Shown: positions 1 through 8,384 of the stretch, one piece after another
How positions within the stretch are numbered: position 1 is the stretch's first letter
Layout: each line of letters starts with the position of its first letter
From: an uncultured Pelagibacteraceae bacterium
GTDB lineage: Bacteria > Pseudomonadota > Alphaproteobacteria > Pelagibacterales > Pelagibacteraceae
Length of the DNA: 59,551 nt
NCBI GenBank assembly: GCA_902603625.1
Contig: CACKVM010000003.1
Span: forward strand, 1-59,551
Direction of reading: 5' to 3'
The notes under the pieces: model-generated
Told to the model about the DNA's origin: nothing
Databases searched by the model: none
Seen by the model: the letters and a program-made list of their open reading frames with translations, nothing else
Position numbers and translations under genes: made by a program

Positions 1-258
1 AAAACAAGTAAAATTTTCCCAAAAAAAGTAGGTATTTTAAGAAATCTTCCAAAATCATTTGAGGCAACACGGTATCACAGCTTAATTATTGATAAAAAAA
101 CACTATCAAAACATCTTCAAATCACAGCTGAGAGCAAAGATGGTTTAGTTATGGGTATTCAGCATAAAAAATATGCTGTTCATGGAGTGCAATTTCACCC
201 TGAAAGTATTAAAACTAAAGTAGGTATTAAAATTTTAAAAAATTTTATTAGAATTTAA
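1..258 (+). CDS. trpG: Anthranilate synthase glutamine amidotransferase component (3' end only)
   Basis: The window opens inside this gene; only the last 85 codons are present, read in frame from base 1 to the TAA at 256-258. The product would supply ammonia from glutamine to anthranilate synthase at the start of tryptophan synthesis. The visible part has two class I glutamine amidotransferase signatures: RYHSL, and GVQFHPES, which carries the catalytic His and Glu. It lies 5 bp before trpD in the same direction, the usual trpG-trpD-trpC order. A related amidotransferase (PabA type) has the same motifs, but the neighbours favour TrpG. The catalytic Cys is outside the window. Confidence 0.9.
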   Translation, partial: KTSKIFPKKVGILRNLPKSFEATRYHSLIIDKKTLSKHLQITAESKDGLVMGIQHKKYAVHGVQFHPESIKTKVGIKILKNFIRI

Positions 259-263
259 AATCA

Positions 264-1256
264 ATGAAAAAATTTATAGATAAGATTAAAAGTAAAGAGG
301 ATCTGTCTTTAGAAGAAAGTAAGGCAGCTTTTGAATTATTAATGGAGGGTAAAGCAAATGAACAAGAAATATTTGATTTTTTAACACTTTTGTCAGCTAA
401 AGGTGAAGTTTCAAACGAAATTGCTGGGGGTGTTTACGTTCTGAGAAATAAATCAAAAAGAGTTAATGTGCAAAATTGTGTCGATACATGTGGTACAGGA
501 GGAGATGGAATGAACACACTAAACATTTCAACAGCCTCTGCATTGTTGCTTGCAAGTATGGGAGTTAAAGTAGCAAAACATGGTAATAAGGCAGTGTCAT
601 CAAAATGTGGATCGGGTGATGTTTTAGAAGCATTAAATATTAAAATTAATTTAGAACCAACAGATATTGAGGCACAAATCGAAAAAAATAATTTTGGTTT
701 TATGTTTGCACCAAACTATCATAGTGCAATGAAATATGTCGGGCCTACTAGAAAAAAAATTGGCAAAAGAACAATTTTTAACATGATTGGTCCTTTAAGT
801 AGTCCAGCTTTAGTAAAAAGACAAGTTGTTGGTGTCTTTGAAAAAAAATTATTAAAAACATTTGCCATCGCTTTAAAAAGTTTAGATATTAAATTTGCAT
901 GGATCGTCAATAGTGAAGATGGTTTAGATGAAATTTCACCCTATGCTAAAACAAATGTGATACAATTAAAAGATAATATAATTTCAGAAATTGTTATTGA
1001 CCCAAATAAATTAAATGTAAATGCAGATAAATTTGAAAATCTTGTTGGTGATGATGCAAAATTTAATGCTAATAAAATGATTGAAATATTTAAAGGTAAA
1101 GATAATGATTTTTCTAAAGCAGTATGTTTAAATGCTGCAGCAGGATTGATTGTTAATGAAACTTATGAAGATTTTACTGATGCGTATAAAAATGCAAGAG
1201 AACATATTTTATCAAATAAAGTTATCAAACACTTAGAAACAATTCAAAATGCCTGA
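264..1256 (+). CDS. trpD: Anthranilate phosphoribosyltransferase
   Basis: Transfers the phosphoribosyl group of PRPP to anthranilate, the second step of tryptophan synthesis, in the cytoplasm. The 330-residue length is normal for the family. The PRPP-binding glycine loop CGTGGDG is at residues 76-82 and the KHGNKAVSS motif at 105-113, followed by a conserved GPTRKKIGKRTIFNMIGPL-type segment in the middle of the protein. The ATG at 264 follows the trpG stop by 5 bp, and the 3' end overlaps trpC by 8 nt, which suggests translational coupling in a trpGDC operon. Thymidine phosphorylases share the fold, but the motifs and context make this assignment secure. Confidence 0.97.
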   Translation: MKKFIDKIKSKEDLSLEESKAAFELLMEGKANEQEIFDFLTLLSAKGEVSNEIAGGVYVLRNKSKRVNVQNCVDTCGTGGDGMNTLNISTASALLLASMGVKVAKHGNKAVSSKCGSGDVLEALNIKINLEPTDIEAQIEKNNFGFMFAPNYHSAMKYVGPTRKKIGKRTIFNMIGPLSSPALVKRQVVGVFEKKLLKTFAIALKSLDIKFAWIVNSEDGLDEISPYAKTNVIQLKDNIISEIVIDPNKLNVNADKFENLVGDDAKFNANKMIEIFKGKDNDFSKAVCLNAAAGLIVNETYEDFTDAYKNAREHILSNKVIKHLETIQNA

Positions 1257-2040
1257 TAATGTTCTAGAAAAAATAATTAAAACGAAAATAGAAAAAATAG
1301 AAAATTCTAAAAAAAATATTTCAATAGATTTATTAAATGAATTAATAGAGAAAAATAAAACGTTTATTAATTTTAAAGCAATTATTGAAAAAAATATTAA
1401 GGAAAATAAATTTTCAATTATTGCTGAGATCAAAAAAGCTAGTCCTTCTGCAGGCGTAATCATAAATGATTATGACCCTGTAAAAATAGCTAGTATATAT
1501 CATAATTATAAAGCTACTTGCTTGTCTGTTTTGACTGAAGAAAAATTTTTTTTAGGAGATTTGACACATATGAGTGAAATTAAACAAAATATTAATTTAC
1601 CAATTCTTTGTAAGGACTTTTTTGTAGATAAATTTCAAATTCCATTGGCAAAAAGTTATGGAGCAGATGCAATATTAATTATATTAGCTGGTGTAAGTGA
1701 AAGCCTTGCAAATGAGTTATATGAGGAAGCTTTGAAATTAGATATGTCTGTTATAGTTGAGGTGCACACAGTTAAGGAAGCGAAACAAGCTTTAAAATTT
1801 GAAGATGCATTAATTGGCATCAATAATAGAAACTTAAAAACTCTTAAAACTGATATAAATACAACTTTTGATATTCATGATGTTTTGGTTAATCATAAGG
1901 GTCCATTAATTTCTGAAAGTGGAATTAAAACAAAAGATGAACTGTTAGAACTCTCAAAAAAAACATCTATTAAAACTTTTCTAATTGGTGAATCACTTTT
2001 GAAAAATTTGGAGAATAATTCTATTTTCTCAGTTCTTTAG
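1249..2040 (+). CDS. trpC: Indole-3-glycerol phosphate synthase
   Basis: Closes the indole ring from carboxyphenylaminodeoxyribulose phosphate, the fourth step of tryptophan synthesis. The 263-residue protein is a single TIM barrel without a TrpF fusion. Seen are IAEIKKASPSAG at residues 58-69, which includes a catalytic Lys, CKDFFVDKFQI in the middle, and the IGINNRNLKT and SESGIKT phosphate-binding segments near the C terminus. It overlaps trpD by 8 nt. In many alphaproteobacteria moaC and moeA follow trpC; here the next gene is lexA after 88 bp of non-coding sequence. Confidence 0.97.
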   Translation: MPDNVLEKIIKTKIEKIENSKKNISIDLLNELIEKNKTFINFKAIIEKNIKENKFSIIAEIKKASPSAGVIINDYDPVKIASIYHNYKATCLSVLTEEKFFLGDLTHMSEIKQNINLPILCKDFFVDKFQIPLAKSYGADAILIILAGVSESLANELYEEALKLDMSVIVEVHTVKEAKQALKFEDALIGINNRNLKTLKTDINTTFDIHDVLVNHKGPLISESGIKTKDELLELSKKTSIKTFLIGESLLKNLENNSIFSVL

Positions 2041-2089
2041 TCAAATGAACCTCTATTTTAGCAGTTTTTTTACTATTGTGAATTTTGGA

Positions 2090-2126
2090 GAACTTTTGTA
2101 GAACAGATTTTGTACGATATTTGTTC
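2090..2126 (+). promoter_or_regulatory. LexA (SOS) operators in front of lexA
   Basis: GAAC-N7-GAAC lies at 2090-2104, an exact match in reverse orientation to the alphaproteobacterial SOS box GTTC-N7-GTTC, which is a direct repeat rather than the E. coli palindrome. A second near match, GTAC-N7-GTTC, lies at 2112-2126 and ends 2 bp before the lexA start codon. A weak promoter candidate, TTGTGA (2076-2081) and TAGAAC (2099-2104), would be covered by the first box. The arrangement fits autorepression of lexA. Confidence 0.75.
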
Positions 2127-2128
2127 TT

Positions 2129-2803
2129 ATGCTAACAAAAAAACAAAAAAACCTGCTATTATTTATCAACAAGAAGTTGAGGAGTTCAGGTGTATCTCCC
2201 TCATATGAAGAGATGAAAGAGTCGCTAAATCTTAAATCCAAATCTGGAATACATAGATTGATAAGTGCATTAGAGGAAAGAGGGTTTATTAAAAGATTGG
2301 CCCATAAAGCCAGAGCTTTAGAGGTAATTAAATTACCTGAAACAGCTTCTGCAAACGACATTTTCAATAATTTTTCCCCAAGTGTAATTAAAGGTGGGTT
2401 AGATGATGAAACGACAATTTCTGATGATGAAGTTCCAGTATTAGGTAAAATAGCTGCAGGAACTTCTATTGAAGCTATTCAAAATGAAGTCTCAAGAATA
2501 CCCCTACCAACTAATTTAGAAAAAAACGGTGACTATTTCGGCCTTAAAGTCCAAGGAGACTCGATGATTGAAGCAGGTATTAATGAAGGTGATACAGTTA
2601 TTATCAGGAGGACTGATACAGCTGATAATGGAAAAATTGTAGTTGCGCTAATTGATGAACACGAAGCAATGCTTAAGAGAATAAGAAAAAAAGGGAAAGT
2701 AATTGCTCTTGAAAGTGCAAATAAAAACTATGAAACTAAAATTTTTGGACCGGATAGAGTAAAAGTTCAGGGTGTTTTAGTATCTTTATATAGAAACTTC
2801 TAG
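2129..2803 (+). CDS. lexA: LexA repressor of the SOS response
   Basis: Represses DNA-damage genes and cleaves itself when RecA is activated. The 224-residue protein has an N-terminal winged helix (KSKSGIHRLISALEERGF, about residues 36-53) and a C-terminal S24 peptidase domain. The self-cleavage site is Ala110-Gly111 (KIAAGTS). The catalytic pair is Ser145 (GDSMIEAG) and Lys183 (AMLKR). The start is supported by the typical alphaproteobacterial opening MLTKKQ. There is no Shine-Dalgarno motif, since the operator sequence runs up to the start codon. gltX follows after 22 bp. The comEC gene often found between lexA and gltX in alphaproteobacteria is absent. Confidence 0.97.
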   Translation: MLTKKQKNLLLFINKKLRSSGVSPSYEEMKESLNLKSKSGIHRLISALEERGFIKRLAHKARALEVIKLPETASANDIFNNFSPSVIKGGLDDETTISDDEVPVLGKIAAGTSIEAIQNEVSRIPLPTNLEKNGDYFGLKVQGDSMIEAGINEGDTVIIRRTDTADNGKIVVALIDEHEAMLKRIRKKGKVIALESANKNYETKIFGPDRVKVQGVLVSLYRNF

Positions 2804-2825
2804 AAAAATAGTCTAAACCATTTTA

Positions 2826-4223
2826 ATGAAAAAAGTAGCAACTAGATTTGCTCCCTCACCTACTGGTGCATTACATATTGGTGGTGTTAGAACAGCTTTA
2901 TTTAATTGGTTATACTCCAAAAACCATAATGGTAAATTTTATTTAAGGGTGGAAGATACAGATAAAGAAAGATCTAAAGATGAATTCAAAGATCAAATAA
3001 TACAATCGCTTAAATGGATTGGAATCAACTATGATGGGAAAGAATATATTCAATCAAAAAAATTAGATTACCACATTAAAGTTGCAAATGAGCTACTTAA
3101 AAATGGTCATGCATATAAATGTTATTGTTCAAGTGAAGAAATTGAAGAACAAAAAAAAAGAGCAAGGCAAAAAAAGGTTCCTTATATTTACGATAGAAAA
3201 TGGAGAGATAAAAGTGAAAATGATGCTCCCAAGGATATTAAACCTGTTATAAGATTTAAAAGTAAGATTGATGGAACATCAATATTGAAAGATTTAGTTC
3301 AAGGTGAAGTCGAAATAGAAAATAATACTATTGAAGATTTTATTATCTTAAGAAATGATGGGACTCCTACATATAATTTATCAGCATCCGTAGACGATCA
3401 TCAAATGGATATGACACATATTATAAGAGGTGACGATCATAAAATAAACACCTTCAAACAAATACAAATTTATCAAGCCATGAAATGGGAGTTACCTTCA
3501 TTTGCCCATATTCCTTTAATACACACGATTGAAGGAAAGAAATTATCAAAGAGAGATAAAGCGTCTACATTAGATGATTACTCTAAAATTGGTATCATGC
3601 CAGATGCTCTTAGAAATTATCTACTAAGATTAGGATGGTCTTATAAAGATAAAGAAATATTTACTTTAGATGAAAGTATTAAATATTTTAATCTTGAAGG
3701 AATTGGTAAATCACCATCAAAGCTTGATATGAGTAGAATTTTATCAATGAACGAACATTATATTAAAAATATTAATGAAAATGATTTATTCAATCAATTA
3801 ACTGAATATTGCAAATTATATAAAAGTGAAATTCAATCAGATAAAAAAGATAAAATTAAAAAATCTCTTACTTTCTTGAAAAATAAAGCAAAAACTTTGG
3901 AGGATATATTTAATAATGGTCAATATATCATAAAAGATGAGGTCGATTTTAATAAGGATGATCTTAAATTAATTGACGATAAAGCAAGAAAAGTAATTTC
4001 TGATTTTAAGAATCAATTTGAAAAAATAGACCTGCCATCTAGAGAAATTTTAGAACCAATAGTAAACGAGCTTATAAAATCACATGAAACAAACTTTAAG
4101 GGTGTTGGACAACCACTAAGGATTGCACTAACTGGTTCAAAGTTTGGACCTGGTATATATGATATTATTTTATCATTAGGAAAGGAAGAAGTTCAAAAAC
4201 GATTAAGCGTTCAGATAACTTGA
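2826..4223 (+). CDS. gltX: Glutamyl-tRNA synthetase
   Basis: Charges tRNA-Glu with glutamate; in bacteria lacking GlnRS it also makes Glu-tRNA-Gln for amidation. At 465 residues it has the class I HIGH-type motif HIGG at residues 17-20 and the KMSKS-type motif KLSKR at 239-243, followed by the alpha-helical anticodon-binding domain. CYC at 99-101 resembles part of the zinc site seen in some GluRS. Alphaproteobacteria often carry two gltX paralogues with different tRNA preferences, and the sequence alone does not say which one this is. Its 3' end overlaps the convergent lpxB by 21 bp, with no terminator hairpin between them. Confidence 0.96.
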   Translation: MKKVATRFAPSPTGALHIGGVRTALFNWLYSKNHNGKFYLRVEDTDKERSKDEFKDQIIQSLKWIGINYDGKEYIQSKKLDYHIKVANELLKNGHAYKCYCSSEEIEEQKKRARQKKVPYIYDRKWRDKSENDAPKDIKPVIRFKSKIDGTSILKDLVQGEVEIENNTIEDFIILRNDGTPTYNLSASVDDHQMDMTHIIRGDDHKINTFKQIQIYQAMKWELPSFAHIPLIHTIEGKKLSKRDKASTLDDYSKIGIMPDALRNYLLRLGWSYKDKEIFTLDESIKYFNLEGIGKSPSKLDMSRILSMNEHYIKNINENDLFNQLTEYCKLYKSEIQSDKKDKIKKSLTFLKNKAKTLEDIFNNGQYIIKDEVDFNKDDLKLIDDKARKVISDFKNQFEKIDLPSREILEPIVNELIKSHETNFKGVGQPLRIALTGSKFGPGIYDIILSLGKEEVQKRLSVQIT

Positions 4224-5339
4224 AACTACAGCTGAAGCTTCTGAAGATGAAGAAGTTTTAGATTTGATCTCATTTAAAGTATTGTTCACATCAAAGATTT
4301 GTTTTTTCATAAACTCAGGGTTTTTTAAAAAATATACTACAGACCTAAAAATTTCTTTTGAATTACATTCTTTTTGAATTAATTCTGGAATTATTTCTTT
4401 TTGGTTAATTATATTAATTATATTTGCATATTTTGTTTTTACTAAAAATTTTACAATTAAAAAATTAATAAGATTCATTTTATAAATAATAATAGATGGA
4501 ACTTTTGCATTACAAATTTCAAGAGAAACAGTTCCAGATTTCGCCACAGCAAAAATTGAGTTTAATAAAATTTGTGATTTTATATTCTCGTCAGATATAA
4601 CTTCAATATTATTGTAGTTTGTTTTTTTAATCTCATCTTTTATTAAATCTTTGTTTTGATCAGTCGCATGAAAAACAAAATTGTATTCATTGAATTTTTC
4701 ATTCATTAATCTAATAAAGTTTACTAAAATTGGTAAAAGAATATTGGTTTCAGATGTCCGGCTTCCAGCAAATAAAGATATAATTTTTTTATTGTCATCA
4801 ATTATATTTGATAAATTTGTTTTAATATTTTCTTTATTTTCGAGTAATGGATGACCAACAAAAGTGTTCTTAATATTTTCTTTATCAAAATATTTCTTTT
4901 CAAAATTGAATAATAATAAAACATGGTCTAAAAATTTTTTAAAATTCTTAACTCTACCTTCTCGCCATACCCATACTTGTGGTGCAACATAATGTATTGT
5001 TTTAATATTAGGATTTATACTTTTTACTTTTTCAGCAACTCTTAGTGTGAAATCCGGACTATCTACACTAAATAGAATATCAGGATTAAATTTAATTATT
5101 TTTTTTACAGTTTCATTTATCTTATTTCTAATTTTAAATAAATTTAAGATAACACTAGTAAAACCAATGTAGGTTACCTCCTTGAGATCATATATTGATT
5201 TGACACCAAGTTTGTTTAAATGAGAGCCCCCAACACTTAAATATTCTATGTCTGAATGATTTTGTTGAAGTTTAGAAACTACAGTTGATGCTAATTTATC
5301 TCCAGAAGGTTCACCTGTTAATATAAAAATTTTTTTCAT
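4203..5339 (-). CDS. lpxB: Lipid-A-disaccharide synthase
   Basis: Joins UDP-2,3-diacylglucosamine and lipid X to form the lipid A disaccharide at the inner face of the cytoplasmic membrane. The 378-residue GT19-type protein starts with FILTGEPSGDKLAS (nucleotide-sugar transferase signature). It also has HYVAPQVWVWREGR, GHPLLE, SLFAGSR and the AKSGTVSLE acceptor/UDP-binding motif. The start overlaps the stop of lpxI by 4 nt (ATGA). It is the last gene of the rpsB-to-lpxB run and runs into convergent gltX. With lpxA, lpxD and lpxI beside it, the cell evidently makes lipid A. Confidence 0.96.
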   Translation of the reverse strand: MKKIFILTGEPSGDKLASTVVSKLQQNHSDIEYLSVGGSHLNKLGVKSIYDLKEVTYIGFTSVILNLFKIRNKINETVKKIIKFNPDILFSVDSPDFTLRVAEKVKSINPNIKTIHYVAPQVWVWREGRVKNFKKFLDHVLLLFNFEKKYFDKENIKNTFVGHPLLENKENIKTNLSNIIDDNKKIISLFAGSRTSETNILLPILVNFIRLMNEKFNEYNFVFHATDQNKDLIKDEIKKTNYNNIEVISDENIKSQILLNSIFAVAKSGTVSLEICNAKVPSIIIYKMNLINFLIVKFLVKTKYANIINIINQKEIIPELIQKECNSKEIFRSVVYFLKNPEFMKKQIFDVNNTLNEIKSKTSSSSEASAVVSSYLNA

Positions 5340-6130
5340 TTCACTGAAATAAACATCTTATTTTTATTAGCAAAACTAATGCATTTATCTTTGTCTAAAA
5401 ATACATTTTGTTTACCTTTTACAACAATGCCTTTTAATCCAGCTGTTTTACTTTGTTTTAATGTATTTAAACCAATGGTAGGCAAGTCAACTCTAAGATC
5501 CTGTTTCTTTTTTGGAAATTTTACTAAAACACCATGGTTTCGAAATTTTTTGCTCTTGCTTTTTTCAAGCATTTTTTTAGTTCCACCTTTTCCCTCTATT
5601 GAAATAACTTTTTTATTTCTGACTACTACCGCTTGGCTATAATTATATTCTTTTAAATTATTTAGCGTTTTAATAGCCTTCTTAATATCTAATTGATCAG
5701 TATTATTTGGTTTAATCTTTGAATAATTTCCCTTTTTAAGTGTAAGCTCTGGATTAAATTTAAGTGAATTTTCAGTTTTTATCTGATTTTGAGCTAGTAT
5801 TTTTATTATCTCTCTTAAAATTGCAGCATCACCAAGCTTTGATGCTTTAATAATTCTCGGGATATAATAAATCCCCTTAATATCTAATTTTAACTTTGAA
5901 AAGTTTGGCTTGTTAACTTTCCCTGCAAATAAGACTTTTTTACACCTATTTTCCTTAAGAATATTAATTATTTTTCCAAATTGACCTATAGAAAATGAAT
6001 AAGATTTACTATCTTTTTTAAATTTTTTGGATGTAGATAAATCTATTATTATGTACTTTATTTTTCTTTTCTTGATTGTCTTAATTATTTTATTTGGAAA
6101 ATCTGTATCACCAAAAATTAATCCTATCAT
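5336..6130 (-). CDS. lpxI: UDP-2,3-diacylglucosamine pyrophosphatase LpxI
   Basis: Hydrolyses UDP-2,3-diacylglucosamine to lipid X (2,3-diacylglucosamine-1-phosphate), the step that LpxH performs in gammaproteobacteria. At 264 residues it matches the LpxI (former DUF1009) family: an N-terminal LIFGDTDFPN segment, KLGDAAILR near residue 100, and the C-terminal DLRVDLPTIGLNTLKQ motif followed by GLKGIVVKGKQ. It sits between lpxA (1 bp gap) and lpxB (4 nt overlap), the normal place for lpxI in alphaproteobacteria. No LpxH-like metallophosphatase is present in the window. Confidence 0.92.
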   Translation of the reverse strand: MIGLIFGDTDFPNKIIKTIKKRKIKYIIIDLSTSKKFKKDSKSYSFSIGQFGKIINILKENRCKKVLFAGKVNKPNFSKLKLDIKGIYYIPRIIKASKLGDAAILREIIKILAQNQIKTENSLKFNPELTLKKGNYSKIKPNNTDQLDIKKAIKTLNNLKEYNYSQAVVVRNKKVISIEGKGGTKKMLEKSKSKKFRNHGVLVKFPKKKQDLRVDLPTIGLNTLKQSKTAGLKGIVVKGKQNVFLDKDKCISFANKNKMFISVK

Positions 6131-6131
6131 T

Positions 6132-6908
6132 TTATGAAAATGGGGTACAAATAGATCTTTTTTTATCCTTAGTAATAAATTCTATTACCTCTTTTACTAA
6201 TGGATTTTCCTGAAATGAGCCATTTAATTTGCTTATATTTTCATTAATATTTTTGTTAGCAAAAATCTCTTTATACGCCTCACTTAATCCTAAAATATCT
6301 TTATTTTCAAATTTAGCTCTTCTCAAACCTATTAAATTTAATCCTTGTAACGAATTTCTGTTTCCTGTTGATAATCCGTAAGGAATAACATCGTGCAATA
6401 CTCCTGTCATACCTCCAATCATTGCCATTTTTCCAATTCTTGTGAATTGTTGAACAGCAGAGTTTCCTCCTATAACAACATTATCTTCAATAATTGCATG
6501 TCCTCCCAATGGAACATTATTTGCAATTATCACATTATTTCCAACCCGACAATCATGAGCAATATGAGACGAAATCATAAATAAACAATTATTTCCAATA
6601 ACTGTTTTGCCACCGCCACCAACTGTGCCTGGATTTATAGTTACATATTCCCTGATTTTGTTATTATCCCCTATAATCAAATTTGTTGGCTCTCCTGAAT
6701 ATTTTAAGTCTTGAGGATCGTTTATTGATACAAAAGGATAAATCTTATTTCCATTACCAATTTTTACGTTTCCAGAAATATTAACGTGAGATTGAATGAC
6801 TGTGTTCTCGCCAATCTCAACATTAGGACCTATTACACAATAGGGTCCTACTTGAACATTTTTATGTAATTTTGCTTTAGAGTCTATAATTGCAGTTGTA
6901 TCTATCAT
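6132..6908 (-). CDS. lpxA: UDP-N-acetylglucosamine acyltransferase
   Basis: Transfers a 3-hydroxyacyl chain from acyl-ACP to UDP-GlcNAc, the first step of lipid A synthesis. The 258-residue protein is built of left-handed beta-helix hexapeptide repeats (for example VQVGPYCVIGPNVEIGENTVI), then a helical C-terminal domain after about residue 185. The HDCRVGNN and GHAIIEDN segments hold the catalytic His region. The start codon overlaps the lpxD stop (ATGA). It differs from the neighbouring LpxD by lacking the N-terminal uridine-binding domain. Confidence 0.96.
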   Translation of the reverse strand: MIDTTAIIDSKAKLHKNVQVGPYCVIGPNVEIGENTVIQSHVNISGNVKIGNGNKIYPFVSINDPQDLKYSGEPTNLIIGDNNKIREYVTINPGTVGGGGKTVIGNNCLFMISSHIAHDCRVGNNVIIANNVPLGGHAIIEDNVVIGGNSAVQQFTRIGKMAMIGGMTGVLHDVIPYGLSTGNRNSLQGLNLIGLRRAKFENKDILGLSEAYKEIFANKNINENISKLNGSFQENPLVKEVIEFITKDKKRSICTPFS

Positions 6909-7888
6909 TTATTATTTTTTAAAAATTGTCTTAAATCTTTTGAGGGATATCCCATAACTTTACTATTATCTGGAATGTCTTTAATCACTCCACTACCACC
7001 ACCAATATGAACATTATTTCCGATCTTGAGATGTCCTGAAATACCAGATTGTCCTCCAATCATTACATTGTTGCCTAAAGTGGAACTTCCTGCAAAGCCA
7101 ACTTGTCCTGCAATTATACAATTATCTCCAATTTTATTATTATGTGCTATATGAATTTGATTATCTAAATAAGTATTTTTACCTATAATAGTGTTTGACA
7201 TTGACCCTCTATCAATGGTTGCTCCGCATCCAATTTCTGAATTTTCACCAATAAGAACTATACCAATATGCGGGTATCTCAAATTCTTTTTTTTATCGGG
7301 AAAAAAACCAAAACCCTTTTTTCCAATAATGCAGCCATCTAATATTGCTACATTTTTTTCTATAATTGTGTTTCTAATTATTACATTCGACCCAATTGAA
7401 CAATCAGATCCTATGCTAACATTTTTTTCTACAATTGTATTATGGCCAATAGAACAATTTTGTCCAATCGTAACATTTTCTCCAACTAAAACGTTATAAC
7501 CATATTTAATTTTATTATCAAAATTTAATTCTTCAATTTTTTTAACAGAATTATCGAAATCATCATTAGTGGCATCTGGATAGAACTTGGATGTAATTTG
7601 AGAAATTGTTAATAAAACATTATCAACATTTATTGGTTTGCATCCCTTCGGCAAATAATGTGCTAAATTTTTGAGAGTTATACAATAAGATGCTTTTGTT
7701 TTAGACGCTTGTGAATGATATTTTTTTGAATGAAAAAAAGTTAAATGTTCTTTATCTGCTGTTTGAAGGTCTTTAATATCATAAACAACATCGTCATCAC
7801 TTAAATTATCTATATCGCTTGTTTTAAGATCATTCAAAAGATCTTTTATTTTAAAGGGACCGTAATTTTTAAAAAAAGGATGTTTCAC
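6905..7888 (-). CDS. lpxD: UDP-3-O-(3-hydroxyacyl)glucosamine N-acyltransferase
   Basis: Adds the second (N-linked) 3-hydroxyacyl chain in lipid A synthesis. It has 327 residues: an N-terminal LpxD-specific domain (about 1-105), then a long run of hexapeptide repeats (GENVTIGQNCSIGHNTIVEK and following) with the catalytic IHIAHN segment, and a short C-terminal helix (SKDLRQFLKN). Here lpxD follows fabZ, after a 52 bp gap, whereas the usual alphaproteobacterial order is lpxD-fabZ-lpxA. LpxA and LpxD are thus direct neighbours and both left-handed beta helices. Confidence 0.95.
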   Translation of the reverse strand: MKHPFFKNYGPFKIKDLLNDLKTSDIDNLSDDDVVYDIKDLQTADKEHLTFFHSKKYHSQASKTKASYCITLKNLAHYLPKGCKPINVDNVLLTISQITSKFYPDATNDDFDNSVKKIEELNFDNKIKYGYNVLVGENVTIGQNCSIGHNTIVEKNVSIGSDCSIGSNVIIRNTIIEKNVAILDGCIIGKKGFGFFPDKKKNLRYPHIGIVLIGENSEIGCGATIDRGSMSNTIIGKNTYLDNQIHIAHNNKIGDNCIIAGQVGFAGSSTLGNNVMIGGQSGISGHLKIGNNVHIGGGSGVIKDIPDNSKVMGYPSKDLRQFLKNNK

Positions 7889-7940
7889 AATTTGTTAATA
7901 TCAAAAAATTTAAATATTGATTATCAACAAATATTTCTAA

Positions 7941-8384
7941 TTATTTTTTGTCTACTATTGTTGCTGACCATTGTGCATCAGCCATACGTTTTCCTTCAAC
8001 ATATGCCTCACCTTTATACTTCCAAACTCTTCCATGTGATCTAATAGCTTCAACTTTCAATTCTAATATACAGTCAGGTATAACTGGATTTCTAAATCTT
8101 GCCTTTTCTACACTCATAAGAAAAACTAATTTATCTTTATATTCCTCTTTATCAATTCCGTGTGCAGTTAAAGCAGCTGCAGCTTGTCCAAAAGCCTCTA
8201 CTATTAATACACCTGGCATAACAGGATTTTCTGGGAAATGCCCATTGACATAGAAGGCATCTTTTTTAACATTCATAATTGCTGTAGCAGAAATTAATTT
8301 TTTTATATCAATTAATTCATCAATTAATAACATTGGTTCTCTATGAGGAAGTAAATCAATAATATCTTTTTTTGATAATTTCAT
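7941..8384 (-). CDS. fabZ: (3R)-hydroxyacyl-ACP dehydratase FabZ
   Basis: Dehydrates 3-hydroxyacyl-ACP during fatty acid elongation and so competes with LpxA/LpxD for the same substrate pool. The 147-residue hot-dog-fold protein has LLPHREPMLLID at residues 11-22 and the catalytic signature HFPENPVMPGVLIVEA, with His49 and Glu63. The start codon directly abuts the ompH stop. It is placed between ompH and lpxD, in reverse order relative to lpxD compared with most proteobacteria. Confidence 0.96.
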   Translation of the reverse strand: MKLSKKDIIDLLPHREPMLLIDELIDIKKLISATAIMNVKKDAFYVNGHFPENPVMPGVLIVEAFGQAAAALTAHGIDKEEYKDKLVFLMSVEKARFRNPVIPDCILELKVEAIRSHGRVWKYKGEAYVEGKRMADAQWSATIVDKK

